Of a DNA stretch of 64,000 nt, positions 47,399 through 56,841 are shown one piece after another. Positions within the stretch are counted from its first letter, which is position 1; every line of letters begins with the position of its first letter. A program made the translations under genes and the position numbers. Source of the stretch: Sedimentimonas flavescens (GTDB lineage: Bacteria; Pseudomonadota; Alphaproteobacteria; Rhodobacterales; Rhodobacteraceae); NCBI RefSeq assembly GCF_019264375.1, contig NZ_JAHVAI010000005.1, forward strand, positions 1 to 64,000, read 5' to 3'. The notes under the pieces are model-generated. The model made no database searches. It was not told where the DNA came from and saw nothing but the letters and a program-made list of their open reading frames with translations.

Positions 47399-48559
47399 AT
47401 GTTCGCGGGTTCTATGACGTTCGATCTGGGCGAGGATGTGAATGCGCTGCGCGATATGGTGCACGCCTGGGCGCAGGAGCGGGTCAAGCCGATCGCGGCG
47501 CAGGTGGATCGCGACAACATCTTTCCGCATGAGCTGTGGGCGGAGATGGGCGAGCTGGGTCTGCTTGGCGTCACCGTTGCCGAAGAATACGGCGGCTCGG
47601 GCATGGGCTATCTGGCGCATGTGATCGCCACCGAAGAGATTGCGCGGGCTTCGGCCTCGATCTCGCTCAGCTACGGGGCGCATTCCAACCTCTGTGTCAA
47701 CCAGCTCAAGCTGAACGGCAGTGCGGCGCAGAAAGCCAAGTATCTGCCCGATCTCGTGTCGGGGGCAAAGGTCGGTGCGCTGGCCATGTCGGAATCCGGT
47801 GCGGGTTCGGACGTGGTGGGCATGAAGCTGCGCGCCGAGAAGAAGGACGGCTATTACGTCCTGAACGGCCATAAATACTGGATCACCAACGGCCCCGACG
47901 CCGATACGCTGGTCGTCTATGCCAAGACCGACCCGGAGGCGGGCTCGCGGGGTATCACGGCCTTCATCATCGAGAAATCGTTCAAGGGCTTCTCGACCAG
48001 CCAGCATTTCGACAAGCTCGGTATGCGCGGCTCGAACACGGCGCAGCTGTTCTTCGACAATTGCGAAGTGCCCGAGGAGAACGTGCTGGGCGCCGAAGGC
48101 AAGGGCGTGCGCGTCCTGATGTCGGGTCTGGACTACGAGCGCGTGGTGCTCTCGGGGATCGGCACCGGTATCATGGCGGCCTGCCTCGACGAGGTTGTGC
48201 CCTACTCGCAGGAGCGTCAGCAGTTCGGCCAGCCGATCGGGAATTTCCAGCTGATGCAGGCCAAGATCGCCGACATGTATGTCGCTATGAACACGGCCCG
48301 CGCCTATACCTACGAGGTTGCCAAGGCCTGCGATCGCGGCGCGGTGACGCGTCAGGATGCGGCCGCAACGGTGCTCTATGCCTCGGAACAGGCGATGGTG
48401 CAGGCGCATCAGGCGGTTCAGGCGCTTGGCGGTGCGGGCTTCCTGCAAGACAGCGTGGTCTCGCGCCTCTTCCGTGACGCCAAGCTGATGGAGATCGGCG
48501 CGGGCACCTCGGAGATCCGCCGGATGCTGATCGGTCGCGAACTGCTGGCGGGCGCGTGA
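47399..48559 (+). CDS. ivd: Isovaleryl-CoA dehydrogenase
   Basis: The 386-residue acyl-CoA dehydrogenase oxidises isovaleryl-CoA to 3-methylcrotonyl-CoA, the third step of leucine breakdown. The catalytic Glu247 sits in SGLDYERVVLSG, the position specific to isovaleryl-CoA dehydrogenases; SESGAGSDV and HKYWITNG are family motifs. The ATG at 47399 is preceded by GGGGAGG; an upstream ATG at 47366 would overlap the palindrome. It is the first gene of the liu operon. Confidence 0.95.
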   Translation: MFAGSMTFDLGEDVNALRDMVHAWAQERVKPIAAQVDRDNIFPHELWAEMGELGLLGVTVAEEYGGSGMGYLAHVIATEEIARASASISLSYGAHSNLCVNQLKLNGSAAQKAKYLPDLVSGAKVGALAMSESGAGSDVVGMKLRAEKKDGYYVLNGHKYWITNGPDADTLVVYAKTDPEAGSRGITAFIIEKSFKGFSTSQHFDKLGMRGSNTAQLFFDNCEVPEENVLGAEGKGVRVLMSGLDYERVVLSGIGTGIMAACLDEVVPYSQERQQFGQPIGNFQLMQAKIADMYVAMNTARAYTYEVAKACDRGAVTRQDAAATVLYASEQAMVQAHQAVQALGGAGFLQDSVVSRLFRDAKLMEIGAGTSEIRRMLIGRELLAGA

Positions 48560-49065
48560 TGCGCGCGCTGGCCCTCGCGCTGTTGCTACCTGCGCCGGTT
48601 CTGGCGCAGGGCGCACTGCCGGTGGACTATGACGCATCGGTGATCGAGGCCTGCTTGGGCGCGAAATCGACCGAGGCGCGCAAAGAGTGCATCGGTGTCG
48701 GCGCGGCTCATTGCATGCTCACCAGCGATGGGGGCAGCACGAACGCGGGCATGGGCTTCTGCTTTGGCGCCGAACGCGCCGACTGGGATGCCCGGCTGAA
48801 CGCTGCCTATCAGGAGCTGATGGCGGCCGAGACGGCGGCGGATGCCGAGATGGCGGAAATCGGAAGTGCCGCGGCGCCGATGGCACCCGCGCTTCAGCAG
48901 ATGCAGCGCGCCTGGATCGCCTTCCGCGACGCAGCTTGCGAATATGAGATGACGCAATGGGGCGGGGGCTCTGGGGCGGGGCCGGCAGGATCGGCCTGCA
49001 CCATGCGCATGACTGCCCTTCAGGCGCTGGAACTGATGGCACGACTTGAAGACAAGGCTCGGTAA
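48559..49065 (+). CDS. LprI/DUF1311-type exported protein
   Basis: The 168-residue protein has a signal peptide (about 1-17, PVLAQG) and the DUF1311 pattern: LNAAYQELM, then [19 protein letters not shown], with several cysteines. Relatives include the mycobacterial lysozyme inhibitor LprI; function here is unknown. Its ATG overlaps the ivd stop (TGATG), and mccB follows after 16 bases, so it sits inside the leucine operon although it has no obvious role in it. Confidence 0.83.
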   Translation: MRALALALLLPAPVLAQGALPVDYDASVIEACLGAKSTEARKECIGVGAAHCMLTSDGGSTNAGMGFCFGAERADWDARLNAAYQELMAAETAADAEMAEIGSAAAPMAPALQQMQRAWIAFRDAACEYEMTQWGGGSGAGPAGSACTMRMTALQALELMARLEDKAR

Positions 49066-49081
49066 GGGACGGAGATCACAC

Positions 49082-50686
49082 ATGAAACTCGTATCATCCT
49101 TTGTCTCCGGCTCGGATGCGGCACGGCAGAATCGCGAGGCGCATCTGGCTATGCTGGCGACCGTGCGCGAGGCAGCTGATCGCGCCGTGGCCGGTGGCGG
49201 CCCCGAGGCCTCCGCGCGCCACGTGGCCCGTGGCAAGATGGCCCCGCGCGAGCGCGTGGCAGGTCTGCTCGACCCCGGATCGCCCTTCCTTGAGGTCGGC
49301 GCGACGGCAGCGCATGGCATGTATGACGGCGCGGCACCCTGTGCGGGCGTGATCGCCGGGATCGGCCGTGTGCACGGGCAAGAGGTGATGGTCGTCGCCA
49401 ACGACGCCACCGTGAAGGGCGGCACCTATTACCCGATGACGGTGAAAAAGCACCTGCGCGCCCAGGAGATCGCCGAGGAATGTGCGCTTCCCTGCATCTA
49501 TCTGGTGGACTCGGGCGGTGCGAACCTGCCTAACCAGGATGAGGTCTTCCCCGACCGCGATCACTTCGGCCGCATCTTCTTCAACCAGGCGCGGATGAGC
49601 GCCAAGGGCATTCCCCAGATCGCCGTTGTGATGGGATCATGTACCGCTGGCGGCGCCTATGTGCCCGCGATGTCGGATGTGACGATCATCGTAAAAGAGC
49701 AGGGGACGATCTTCCTTGCCGGTCCGCCGCTGGTGAAGGCCGCCACGGGTGAGGTCGTCACCGCAGAGGATCTTGGCGGTGGCGATGTGCACACCCGCCT
49801 CTCCGGCGTCGCCGATTACCTGGCCGAGGATGACGCCCACGCGCTCGCGCTTGCCCGCCGCGCGGTCAGCCATCTTAACCGCGCGAAGCCTGCGTCGGTG
49901 CAGTGGCAATCGCCCGAAGACCCGGCCTATGACCCCGAGGAAATCCTCGGCGTCGTTCCCGCCGATCTGCGTACCCCTTATGATATCCGCGAGGTGATCG
50001 CCCGCCTCGTCGATGGCTCGCGCTTCGATGAGTTCAAGCCGCGCTTCGGTGAGACGATCGTAACGGGCTTTGCACATGTCATGGGCTGCCCCGTCGGGAT
50101 CGTCGCCAACAACGGCGTGCTCTTCTCCGAGGCCGCGCAAAAGGCCGCGCATTTCATCGAGCTTTGCTCGCAGCGCTCTATCCCGTTGGTGTTCTTGCAA
50201 AACATCACCGGTTTCATGGTGGGCAGAAAGTACGAGAACGAAGGTATCGCACGCCACGGCGCCAAGATGGTGACTGCAGTCGCGACAACCTCGGTGCCCA
50301 AGATCACCATGCTGGTCGGCGGCTCGTTTGGGGCTGGCAACTACGGCATGGCGGGTCGCGCCTATTCGCCGCGCTTCCTCTGGACCTGGCCCAACTCGCG
50401 CATCTCTGTGATGGGCGGCGAGCAGGCAGCGGGCGTTCTGGCGACCGTGCGCCGCGAGGGGATCGAGCGCAAGGGCGGCAACTGGTCCGCTGCGGAAGAG
50501 GCGGAGTTCAAGCGCCCGACAATCGAGATGTTCGAGCGCCAGAGCCATCCGCTCTACGCATCAGCGCGGCTTTGGGATGATGGCGTGATCGACCCGCGCC
50601 ACTCGCGGCAGGTGCTGGCGCTTTCGCTGTCGGCAAGTCTCTGCGCGCCGATCGAACCGACACGCTTCGGCGTGTTCCGTATGTAA
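49082..50686 (+). CDS. mccB: Methylcrotonyl-CoA carboxylase, carboxyltransferase subunit
   Basis: The 535-residue protein carries the crotonase-like N- and C-terminal carboxyltransferase domains ([79 protein letters not shown]). With MccA it carboxylates 3-methylcrotonyl-CoA. Operon position between ivd and mccA makes this role clear over propionyl- or geranyl-CoA carboxylase. A REP-like repeat follows it. Confidence 0.95.
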   Translation: MKLVSSFVSGSDAARQNREAHLAMLATVREAADRAVAGGGPEASARHVARGKMAPRERVAGLLDPGSPFLEVGATAAHGMYDGAAPCAGVIAGIGRVHGQEVMVVANDATVKGGTYYPMTVKKHLRAQEIAEECALPCIYLVDSGGANLPNQDEVFPDRDHFGRIFFNQARMSAKGIPQIAVVMGSCTAGGAYVPAMSDVTIIVKEQGTIFLAGPPLVKAATGEVVTAEDLGGGDVHTRLSGVADYLAEDDAHALALARRAVSHLNRAKPASVQWQSPEDPAYDPEEILGVVPADLRTPYDIREVIARLVDGSRFDEFKPRFGETIVTGFAHVMGCPVGIVANNGVLFSEAAQKAAHFIELCSQRSIPLVFLQNITGFMVGRKYENEGIARHGAKMVTAVATTSVPKITMLVGGSFGAGNYGMAGRAYSPRFLWTWPNSRISVMGGEQAAGVLATVRREGIERKGGNWSAAEEAEFKRPTIEMFERQSHPLYASARLWDDGVIDPRHSRQVLALSLSASLCAPIEPTRFGVFRM

Positions 50687-50693
50687 ACTTCTT

Positions 50694-50790
50694 GCCTCCG
50701 GCGGAGGTATTTGGACCAAGAAGAACGCATAGCTTCTTCTTGGCGAAAATACCTCGGGGGGCTCCGCAGGAGCGGGGGCAGCGCCCCCTC
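50694..50790. repeat. REP-like palindromic repeat, copy C, inside the liu operon
   Basis: Left unit GGAGGTATTTGGACCAAGAAGAA-like and right unit inverted (TTCTTCTTGGCGAAAATACCTC-like) match at 19 of 22 positions. The centre has AAGAAGAA and TTCTTCTT arms with 8 bases between. On the right lie CTCCGCAGGAG and GGGGGCAGCGCCCCC hairpins. It fills the mccB-mccA gap. Confidence 0.83.
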
Positions 50791-50815
50791 TGACATTGGA
50801 CACAGGGAGGAGCCC

Positions 50816-52741
50816 ATGTTCCGCAAGATCCTGATCGCCAACCGTGGCGAAATCGCCTGCCGTGTGATCGACTCCGCACGCCGCATGGGAGTGGCGACGG
50901 TGGCGGTCTATTCTGACGCCGATCTGGGCGCGCGCCATGTCGCCATGGCCGATGAGGCAGTCCTGATCGGTGGCCCGGCGCCGAAGGACAGCTATCTCCG
51001 CGGCGACGCGATTATCGCCGCGGCGCTTGCGACGGGAGCCGAGGCCATTCACCCAGGCTACGGCTTTCTGTCCGAGAACCCGGAGTTCGTGGATGCCGTT
51101 GAGGCCGCGGGCCTTGTGTTCATCGGTCCTTCGGGTCGCGCGATCCGCGCGATGGGTCTGAAGGATGCGGCGAAGGCGCTGATGACCGAGGCTGGCGTTC
51201 CCGTTGTGCCCGGCTATCACGGCGAAAATCAGGACCCCGAGCATCTGGCCGGTGCGGCCGAGGCCGTGGGCTATCCTGTGCTGATCAAGGCCGTTGCCGG
51301 TGGTGGCGGCAAGGGGATGCGCAAGGTAGACCGGGCGCAGGATTTTGCGGCGGCGCTTGCCTCGGCGCAGGGTGAGGCCCAAACCGCTTTTGGCAACCCC
51401 GCCGTACTGATCGAGAAATACGTCGAAAAGCCCCGCCATATCGAAGTGCAGGTCTTTGGCGATGGCACCCATGCGGTGCACCTGTTCGAGCGCGACTGCT
51501 CGCTCCAACGACGCCACCAGAAAGTGATCGAGGAAGCCCCGGCCCCCGGCATGACCGCGGAAATGCGGCAGGCGATGGGGCAGGCGGCCGTCCGCGCGGC
51601 CGAGGCGATCAATTACAAGGGCGCGGGCACGATCGAATTCATCGTGGATGCCTCGGAAGGGCTGCGCCCTGACCGCTTCTGGTTTATGGAAATGAACACC
51701 CGCCTTCAGGTCGAGCATCCGGTGACCGAGGCGATCACCGGCGTCGATCTGGTCGAGTGGCAATTGCGTGTGGCAGCGGGCGAGGCTTTGCCTGCGCGGC
51801 AGGAGGATCTGGCGATCCGCGGTCATGCCTTCGAGGCGCGGCTTTATGCCGAGGACGTCCCTGCGGGCTTCTTGCCGGCGACGGGCACTCTGGCCCATCT
51901 GCGCTTCGCGACCGGTGCACGGATCGAAACCGGGGTGCGACCGGGCGACACCATCAGCCCTTGGTATGATCCGATGATTGCCAAGGTCGTGGTGCATGGC
52001 CCGACGCGCGCCGTGGCGCTGGCAAGCCTTGCCCGCGCGCTTGAGCAGACCGAGGTTGCGGGAACCACGACGAACCTCGCCTTCCTGGGTGCGCTTGCGC
52101 GGCATCGCGGCTTTGCAGCGGGCGATGTCGATACCGGCCTGATCGGGCGCGATCTCGATGCGCTGGTGCATGAGGCCGAGGCGCCTCTGGCGGCGCGGGC
52201 GCTGGCGGCGCTGGCGGCGGCGGGGCTCGAAACGGGGCAGGGGACGGGTTTTGCGCTTTGGGGGGCGTTGCGGCGGTCGATCGCCTTTGATCCCCCGGCC
52301 TATCTGCGGGTCGAAGGCTCGGGCCGTGTGGCGGTCGAGATCGAGGGCGCCGAGCATATCTGCGAGTTGCGCACCGATGGCTGGTGGGTCGATGGGGCGA
52401 AGACGGGCGCGCGGTTCCATCTGGGCGGGGACGAAATCACCGTCTTCCTGCACGGTGCGCATCGCTTTGCGCGCCCCGATCCGCTGGCCCGCGCTTCGCA
52501 GGGGCCGACCTCGGATCTGACACTGGCGCCGATGCCGGGGTTGGTGAAGGCGGTTTTCGTTCGGCCTGGGCAGCAGGTGGCGGAAGGCGACAGACTGGCC
52601 ATCCTTGAGGCGATGAAGATGGAGCATACCATGCTGGCCGCACGCGCGGGCACCGTGGCTGAGGTGCTCGTATCGGAAGGTTCGCAGGTCGAGGCCGGAG
52701 CGGCATTGATCCGTCTGGCCGAGGAAGAGGAGGCCGCATGA
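50816..52741 (+). CDS. mccA: Methylcrotonyl-CoA carboxylase, biotin-carrying subunit
   Basis: The 641-residue protein has a biotin carboxylase domain ([17 protein letters not shown] at the start, then [36 protein letters not shown] and [14 protein letters not shown]). A BT-type linker domain follows, and at the C-terminus a biotinyl domain with EAMKMEH. Together with MccB it makes 3-methylglutaconyl-CoA. It overlaps the next gene by 4 bases (ATGA). Confidence 0.95.
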   Translation: [641 protein letters not shown]

Positions 52742-53388
52742 TCCGGCTGCACCACGTTCCCGGCTCGCGCTCGTTCCGGGTGCTTTGGCTGCTTGAGGAA
52801 CTGGGCGAAGCGGCCGAACTGCGGCTGTGGTCGCTGACCGACGGCAGCCTGCGCAGCCCCGAGTTTCGGGCTCTCAGCCCGGCCGGGCGCATCCCCGCGC
52901 TTGAGGTGGACGGGCAGGTGGTCTTCGAGTCGGGTGCAATCGTGCAATACCTGACCGAGACGCGCGGGCGGCTTGCACCCAAGCCGGGAGAGGCCGAGCG
53001 CGCACAGTTCCTTGAATGGGTCAGTTTTGCGGAAACACAGGCCAGCATCCTGCAGAACCTCAATATTCATCATATCTTCCTGCGGCCCGAAAGCGCCCGG
53101 TCGGCCGCGCTGACCAAGCTCGACACCAAGCGGCTTGAGGTCACTGTTCGCGCGCTGGAAGGCTATTTGCAGGGGCGCGAGTGGTTGCTGAGCGATTTCT
53201 CGGCCGCAGACTGCATGATGGGTTTCAACGTCGAGGCGATGTTCCGTTTCGTGCGGCCCGATGCCTACCCGGCGCTTGCCGCCTATTGCGCGCGCGCCAT
53301 GGCGCGTCCGGCCTATCAGCGTGCCGCCGCTAAGAGCGGCTCCAGCGCGATCTACACCCAGGACTTCTACGAGTTGCCCAATGCCTGA
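52738..53388 (+). CDS. Glutathione S-transferase family protein
   Basis: The 216-residue protein has a thioredoxin-like N-terminal domain (LHHVPGSRSFRVLWLLEEL, GRIPALEVDGQVVFESGAIVQYL) and a helical C-terminal domain (LSDFSAADCMMGF). The usual start Tyr/Ser is probably the Ser in PGSRSFR. It is coupled on both sides (4- and 8-base overlaps) within the leucine operon, but no glutathione step is known in that pathway, so its role is open. Confidence 0.87.
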   Translation: MIRLHHVPGSRSFRVLWLLEELGEAAELRLWSLTDGSLRSPEFRALSPAGRIPALEVDGQVVFESGAIVQYLTETRGRLAPKPGEAERAQFLEWVSFAETQASILQNLNIHHIFLRPESARSAALTKLDTKRLEVTVRALEGYLQGREWLLSDFSAADCMMGFNVEAMFRFVRPDAYPALAAYCARAMARPAYQRAAAKSGSSAIYTQDFYELPNA

Positions 53389-54244
53389 GACCGTTGAAAT
53401 CTTTGAGATGGCGCCCCGCGACGGGCTGCAGAACGAAAAGCGCATGATCCCCACGGCGCAGAAGATCGCGCTGGTGGACTGGCTCAGCAAGGCCGGGTTC
53501 CGGCGGATCGAGGTTGCCTCCTTCGTCAGCCCGAAATGGGTGCCGCAGATGGCCGACAGCGGCGATGTGCTGGCCGGGATCAGTCGCGCGCCGGGCGTGC
53601 GCTATGCCGCGCTCACACCGAACCTGAAGGGTTACGAGGCCGCCCGCGCGGCCCGCGCCGATGAGGTGGCGATCTTCGCATCAGCCTCGGAAGGGTTTTC
53701 GCGCGCCAATCTCAATTGTTCGATAACTGAAAGTCTTGAACGCTTCGCGCCCGTTATCGAGGCTGCAAAGGTCGATAATATGCCGGTGCGCGGCTATGTC
53801 TCGGTGGTGACAGACTGCCCTTATGACGGGGCGATCGCACCGGAGGCCGTTGCGCGGGTGGTGGCCGCACTGCGCGATCTAGGCTGCTATGAAGTCAGCC
53901 TGGGCGACACGATCGGGCAGGGGCGCCCCGAGACGATCAGCGCCATGCTGGAGGCGGTGCTGAACGAGTTGCCGCCTGAACGTCTGGCCGGCCACTACCA
54001 TGACACCGCAGGGCGCGCACTCGAGAATATCGAGGCGAGCCTGGCGCTTGGCTTGCGAGTCTTTGACGCCGCCGTGGGCGGCCTTGGCGGTTGCCCCTAT
54101 GCGCCGGGTGCCGCGGGCAATGTGGCGACCGAAAAGGTCGCCGCGCGGCTGGCCGAATTGGGCTATGACACCGGGCTGAATATGGCGGTGCTGCAAGAGG
54201 CCGCCACGCTGGCGCGGTCGATGAAGGGAGGCCAGGATGGCTGA
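53381..54244 (+). CDS. mvaB: Hydroxymethylglutaryl-CoA lyase
   Basis: The 287-residue TIM-barrel enzyme cleaves HMG-CoA to acetyl-CoA and acetoacetate, ending leucine breakdown. Catalytic/metal residues are seen in EMAPRDGLQNEK (Arg13, Asp14), GHYHDTAGRALENI and the Cys loop GGLGGCPYAPGAAGN. It overlaps the GST and hydratase genes by 8 bases each. Confidence 0.95.
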   Translation: MPETVEIFEMAPRDGLQNEKRMIPTAQKIALVDWLSKAGFRRIEVASFVSPKWVPQMADSGDVLAGISRAPGVRYAALTPNLKGYEAARAARADEVAIFASASEGFSRANLNCSITESLERFAPVIEAAKVDNMPVRGYVSVVTDCPYDGAIAPEAVARVVAALRDLGCYEVSLGDTIGQGRPETISAMLEAVLNELPPERLAGHYHDTAGRALENIEASLALGLRVFDAAVGGLGGCPYAPGAAGNVATEKVAARLAELGYDTGLNMAVLQEAATLARSMKGGQDG

Positions 54245-55019
54245 GACGATCCGGATCGAGACCGACTCGCGCGGTGTGGCCCACCTGTGGCTGGCCCGCG
54301 CCGACAAGCACAACGCGCTGAGCGCGCAGATGATGGATGAGATCACCGCCGCGATCACCGATCTGGGTAATGACCCTTCGGTGCGCGTGGTCGTGGTGGC
54401 TGCCGAAGGTGCAAGCTTCTGCGCCGGCGGGGATCTGAAGTGGATGCAGGCCCAGATCGCGGCCACCCCCGAGGAGCGCGCCGCCGGGGCGCGCAAGCTG
54501 GCGGGGATGCTTTCGGCGCTGGATCGCTGCCCGAAGCCGCTGATTGGCCGGGTGCATGGCAATGCCTTTGGCGGCGGAATCGGCATGATGTCGGTCTGCG
54601 ACGTCGCCGTTGGGGTCGAGGGCGCGCGCTTCGGCCTGACTGAGACACGGCTGGGGCTGACGCCCGCGACCATCTCGCCCTATGTCGTGGCGCGCATGGG
54701 CGCGGCCAAGGCGCGGCGGGTCTTCATGTCGGCGCGCCTCTTTGAGGCGGCCGAGGCGCGGGAGCTGAACCTGCTGGCCAAGGTTGTGGCACCGGACGCC
54801 CTCGATGCCGCGATCGAGGCCGAGGTCGTCCCCTATCTGAGCTGCGCGCCGGGTGCCGTGGCTGACGCCAAGGCGCTGATACGGATGCTCGGCCCCGACA
54901 CCGGTCCCGAAGTGCAGGACGCCACCATCGCGGCGCTTGTGGCGCGGTGGGAAAGCCCCGAGGCGATGGAGGGAATCACCGCCTTCTTCGACAAGCGCAA
55001 GCCGGGCTGGATTGCCTGA
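54237..55019 (+). CDS. liuC: Enoyl-CoA hydratase/isomerase family, probable methylglutaconyl-CoA hydratase
   Basis: The 260-residue crotonase-fold protein has the oxyanion motifs ASFCAGGDLKWMQ and GNAFGGGIGMMSVCD, with the catalytic Glu-type segment FGLTETRLGL. In the operon it fills the step from 3-methylglutaconyl-CoA to HMG-CoA, between MCC and HMG-CoA lyase. It is the last gene of the unit. Confidence 0.92.
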   Translation: MAETIRIETDSRGVAHLWLARADKHNALSAQMMDEITAAITDLGNDPSVRVVVVAAEGASFCAGGDLKWMQAQIAATPEERAAGARKLAGMLSALDRCPKPLIGRVHGNAFGGGIGMMSVCDVAVGVEGARFGLTETRLGLTPATISPYVVARMGAAKARRVFMSARLFEAAEARELNLLAKVVAPDALDAAIEAEVVPYLSCAPGAVADAKALIRMLGPDTGPEVQDATIAALVARWESPEAMEGITAFFDKRKPGWIA

Positions 55020-55055
55020 GGCGGTAAAGTAATTTCCCCGGTCTGGCGGATTTTG

Positions 55056-55069
55056 TTGACTTTGATCAA
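55056..55069. promoter_or_regulatory. FNR/FnrL-type box (TTGAC-N4-ATCAA)
   Basis: TTGACTTTGATCAA differs from the FNR consensus TTGAT-N4-ATCAA at one position. It lies 37 bases after liuC and 220 bases before nuoA. Given the oxygen link, it may control nuo or a small transcript ending at the hairpin at 55125-55151. Confidence 0.65.
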
Positions 55070-55124
55070 GGACGTCGGGGCGCAGACTTGAATCGAGCGC
55101 CACCGTTAGCGCGAAACATGACAG

Positions 55125-55151
55125 TGGGCGGGGCCTTGTCCCCGCCCATTT
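55125..55151 (+). terminator. Strong hairpin between liuC and nuoA
   Basis: TGGGCGGGG (55125-55133) pairs perfectly with CCCCGCCCA (55140-55148) around a 6-base loop, followed by a short T-rich stretch (TTTGTG). It is either the liu operon terminator or the end of a short RNA starting near the FNR box. Confidence 0.7.
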
Positions 55152-55205
55152 GTGTGCATCGGTATACAAATTGAACTTTTCGCTCCGCATTTAGGCACCT
55201 CTCGG

Positions 55206-55234
55206 TTGACCCGGAGCGGGCGCAGGGCTAAAGG
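55206..55234 (+). promoter_or_regulatory. Candidate sigma-70 promoter of the nuo operon
   Basis: TTGACC (55206-55211) and TAAAGG (55229-55234) are spaced by 17 bases. Transcription would start near 55241, leaving a leader of about 48 bases before nuoA. The -35 is good and the -10 weak. Confidence 0.45.
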
Positions 55235-55288
55235 TCGGCCTAGCCGGAACCTGCGCGACATTGCGTCGCGTCACGAGGGAGCCAACCA

Positions 55289-55654
55289 GTGCACGATATG
55301 CTGCGTGAATATCTTCCCATTCTCATTTTTCTTGCGATGGCCACCGGACTCGGTCTGGTGCTGATCCTCGCTGCTGCCGTGCTTGCGGTGCGCAACCCCG
55401 ACCCGGAAAAAGTGTCGGCCTACGAATGTGGCTTTAACGCCTTCGACGATGCGCGGATGAAGTTCGACGTCCGCTTCTACCTCGTCTCGATCCTGTTCAT
55501 CATCTTCGACCTCGAAGTGGCGTTCCTGTTCCCCTGGGCAGTCGCCTTCGGTGGTCTGAGCATGGTCGCCTTCTGGTCGATGATGGTGTTCCTGGCGGTG
55601 CTGACCGTGGGCTTTGCCTATGAATGGAAGAAAGGGGCGCTGGAATGGGCGTGA
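55289..55654 (+). CDS. nuoA: NADH dehydrogenase subunit A
   Basis: The 121-residue membrane subunit of complex I has three hydrophobic helices (about 10-30, 60-83, 88-110) and the conserved loop [21 protein letters not shown]. It starts with GTG at 55289: GAGGGA lies 8 bases upstream of it, but is too far from the next ATG at 55298. It overlaps the nuoB start. Confidence 0.96.
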   Translation: MHDMLREYLPILIFLAMATGLGLVLILAAAVLAVRNPDPEKVSAYECGFNAFDDARMKFDVRFYLVSILFIIFDLEVAFLFPWAVAFGGLSMVAFWSMMVFLAVLTVGFAYEWKKGALEWA

Positions 55655-56178
55655 TGACCGGAGCGAATACCGCTGCCGCCGATATGGAAGGCGCGGCACA
55701 GGCGCTCAACCGCGACCTGCAGGACAAGGGCTTCATCCTCACGACCGCCGAGGATCTGATCAACTGGGCGCGCATCGGTTCGCTGCACTGGATGACCTTC
55801 GGACTGGCTTGCTGCGCCGTCGAGATGATGCACACCGCAATGCCGCGCTACGACGTGGAGCGCTACGGCTTCGCCCCGCGCGCAAGCCCGCGTCAGTCGG
55901 ACGTGATGATCGTCGCGGGCACGCTGACCAACAAGATGGCCCCCGCTCTGCGCAAGGTCTATGACCAGATGCCCGAGCCGCGCTACGTGATCTCGATGGG
56001 GTCCTGCGCCAACGGTGGCGGTTATTACCACTACAGCTATTCGGTGGTGCGTGGCTGTGACCGGATCGTTCCGGTCGACATCTACGTTCCGGGCTGCCCG
56101 CCTTCGGCCGAGGCGCTGATGTATGGCATCCTCCAGTTGCAGCGGAAGATCCGCCGCACCGGGACGCTGGTGCGCTGA
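55645..56178 (+). CDS. nuoB: NADH dehydrogenase subunit B
   Basis: The 177-residue peripheral-arm subunit holds cluster N2: the double Cys in LACCAVEMM, then MGSCANGGG and [11 protein letters not shown]. The ATG at 55645 ([10 protein letters not shown]) overlaps nuoA by 10 bases; an in-frame ATG at 55654 overlaps by 1 base and is also possible. Upstream starts would read further into nuoA. Confidence 0.95.
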   Translation: MGVMTGANTAAADMEGAAQALNRDLQDKGFILTTAEDLINWARIGSLHWMTFGLACCAVEMMHTAMPRYDVERYGFAPRASPRQSDVMIVAGTLTNKMAPALRKVYDQMPEPRYVISMGSCANGGGYYHYSYSVVRGCDRIVPVDIYVPGCPPSAEALMYGILQLQRKIRRTGTLVR

Positions 56179-56188
56179 GGAGGGGACG

Positions 56189-56788
56189 ATGAGCGAAGCA
56201 CTGCAAGAACTGGCCGCCCATATCGAACTCAAGCGCGCGGACGACGTGGTCTCGACCGAGATCGCTTTCGGCGAACTGACCGTGACGGTCACCGCCGGCA
56301 ATATCGTCTCGTTCCTCGAGTTCCTGCGCGACGATCCGAACTGCCGTTTCACCACGCTGGTGGACATCACCGCCGTTGACTGGCCCTCGCGCCCCGCGCG
56401 TTTCGACGTGGTCTGGCACTTCCTGTCGATGTGGCGCAACCAGCGCATCCGCGTGAAGGCCGCCCTGCGCGAAGACGAGATGTGCCCCTCGATCACCGAC
56501 GCTTTCCCGGTTGCCAACTGGTTCGAGCGCGAGATCTTCGACATGTTCGGCATCCTGTTCTCGGGCCATCCGGACCTGCGCCGCATCCTGACCGACTACG
56601 GCTTCCGCGGGCATCCGCTGCGCAAGGACTTCCCGACCACGGGCTATGTCGAACTGCGCTATGATGAAGTGCAGAAGCGCGTGGTCTATGAGCCGGTCAA
56701 GCTGACCCAGGAATACCGTCAGTTCGACTTCCTCAGCCCCTGGGAGGGCGCCAACTACATTCTGCCCGGCGACGAGAAGCAGGGCTGA
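56189..56788 (+). CDS. nuoC: NADH dehydrogenase subunit C
   Basis: The 199-residue 30-kDa-type subunit has [29 protein letters not shown] and [19 protein letters not shown], the signature of NuoC. It is separate from NuoD here, unlike the fused NuoCD of E. coli. An AGGAGGGG ribosome site precedes the ATG at 56189. Confidence 0.96.
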   Translation: MSEALQELAAHIELKRADDVVSTEIAFGELTVTVTAGNIVSFLEFLRDDPNCRFTTLVDITAVDWPSRPARFDVVWHFLSMWRNQRIRVKAALREDEMCPSITDAFPVANWFEREIFDMFGILFSGHPDLRRILTDYGFRGHPLRKDFPTTGYVELRYDEVQKRVVYEPVKLTQEYRQFDFLSPWEGANYILPGDEKQG

Positions 56789-56841
56789 GCCTCGCCGGGG
56801 GCTCTCGGGCCCCAGGCCATCGGCAAGCAAAGGTAAAGACT

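Noticed and set aside
50561-52627. Open frame of 688 codons on the minus strand
   Set aside because: Shadow of mccA on the other strand; composition is that of an antisense frame.
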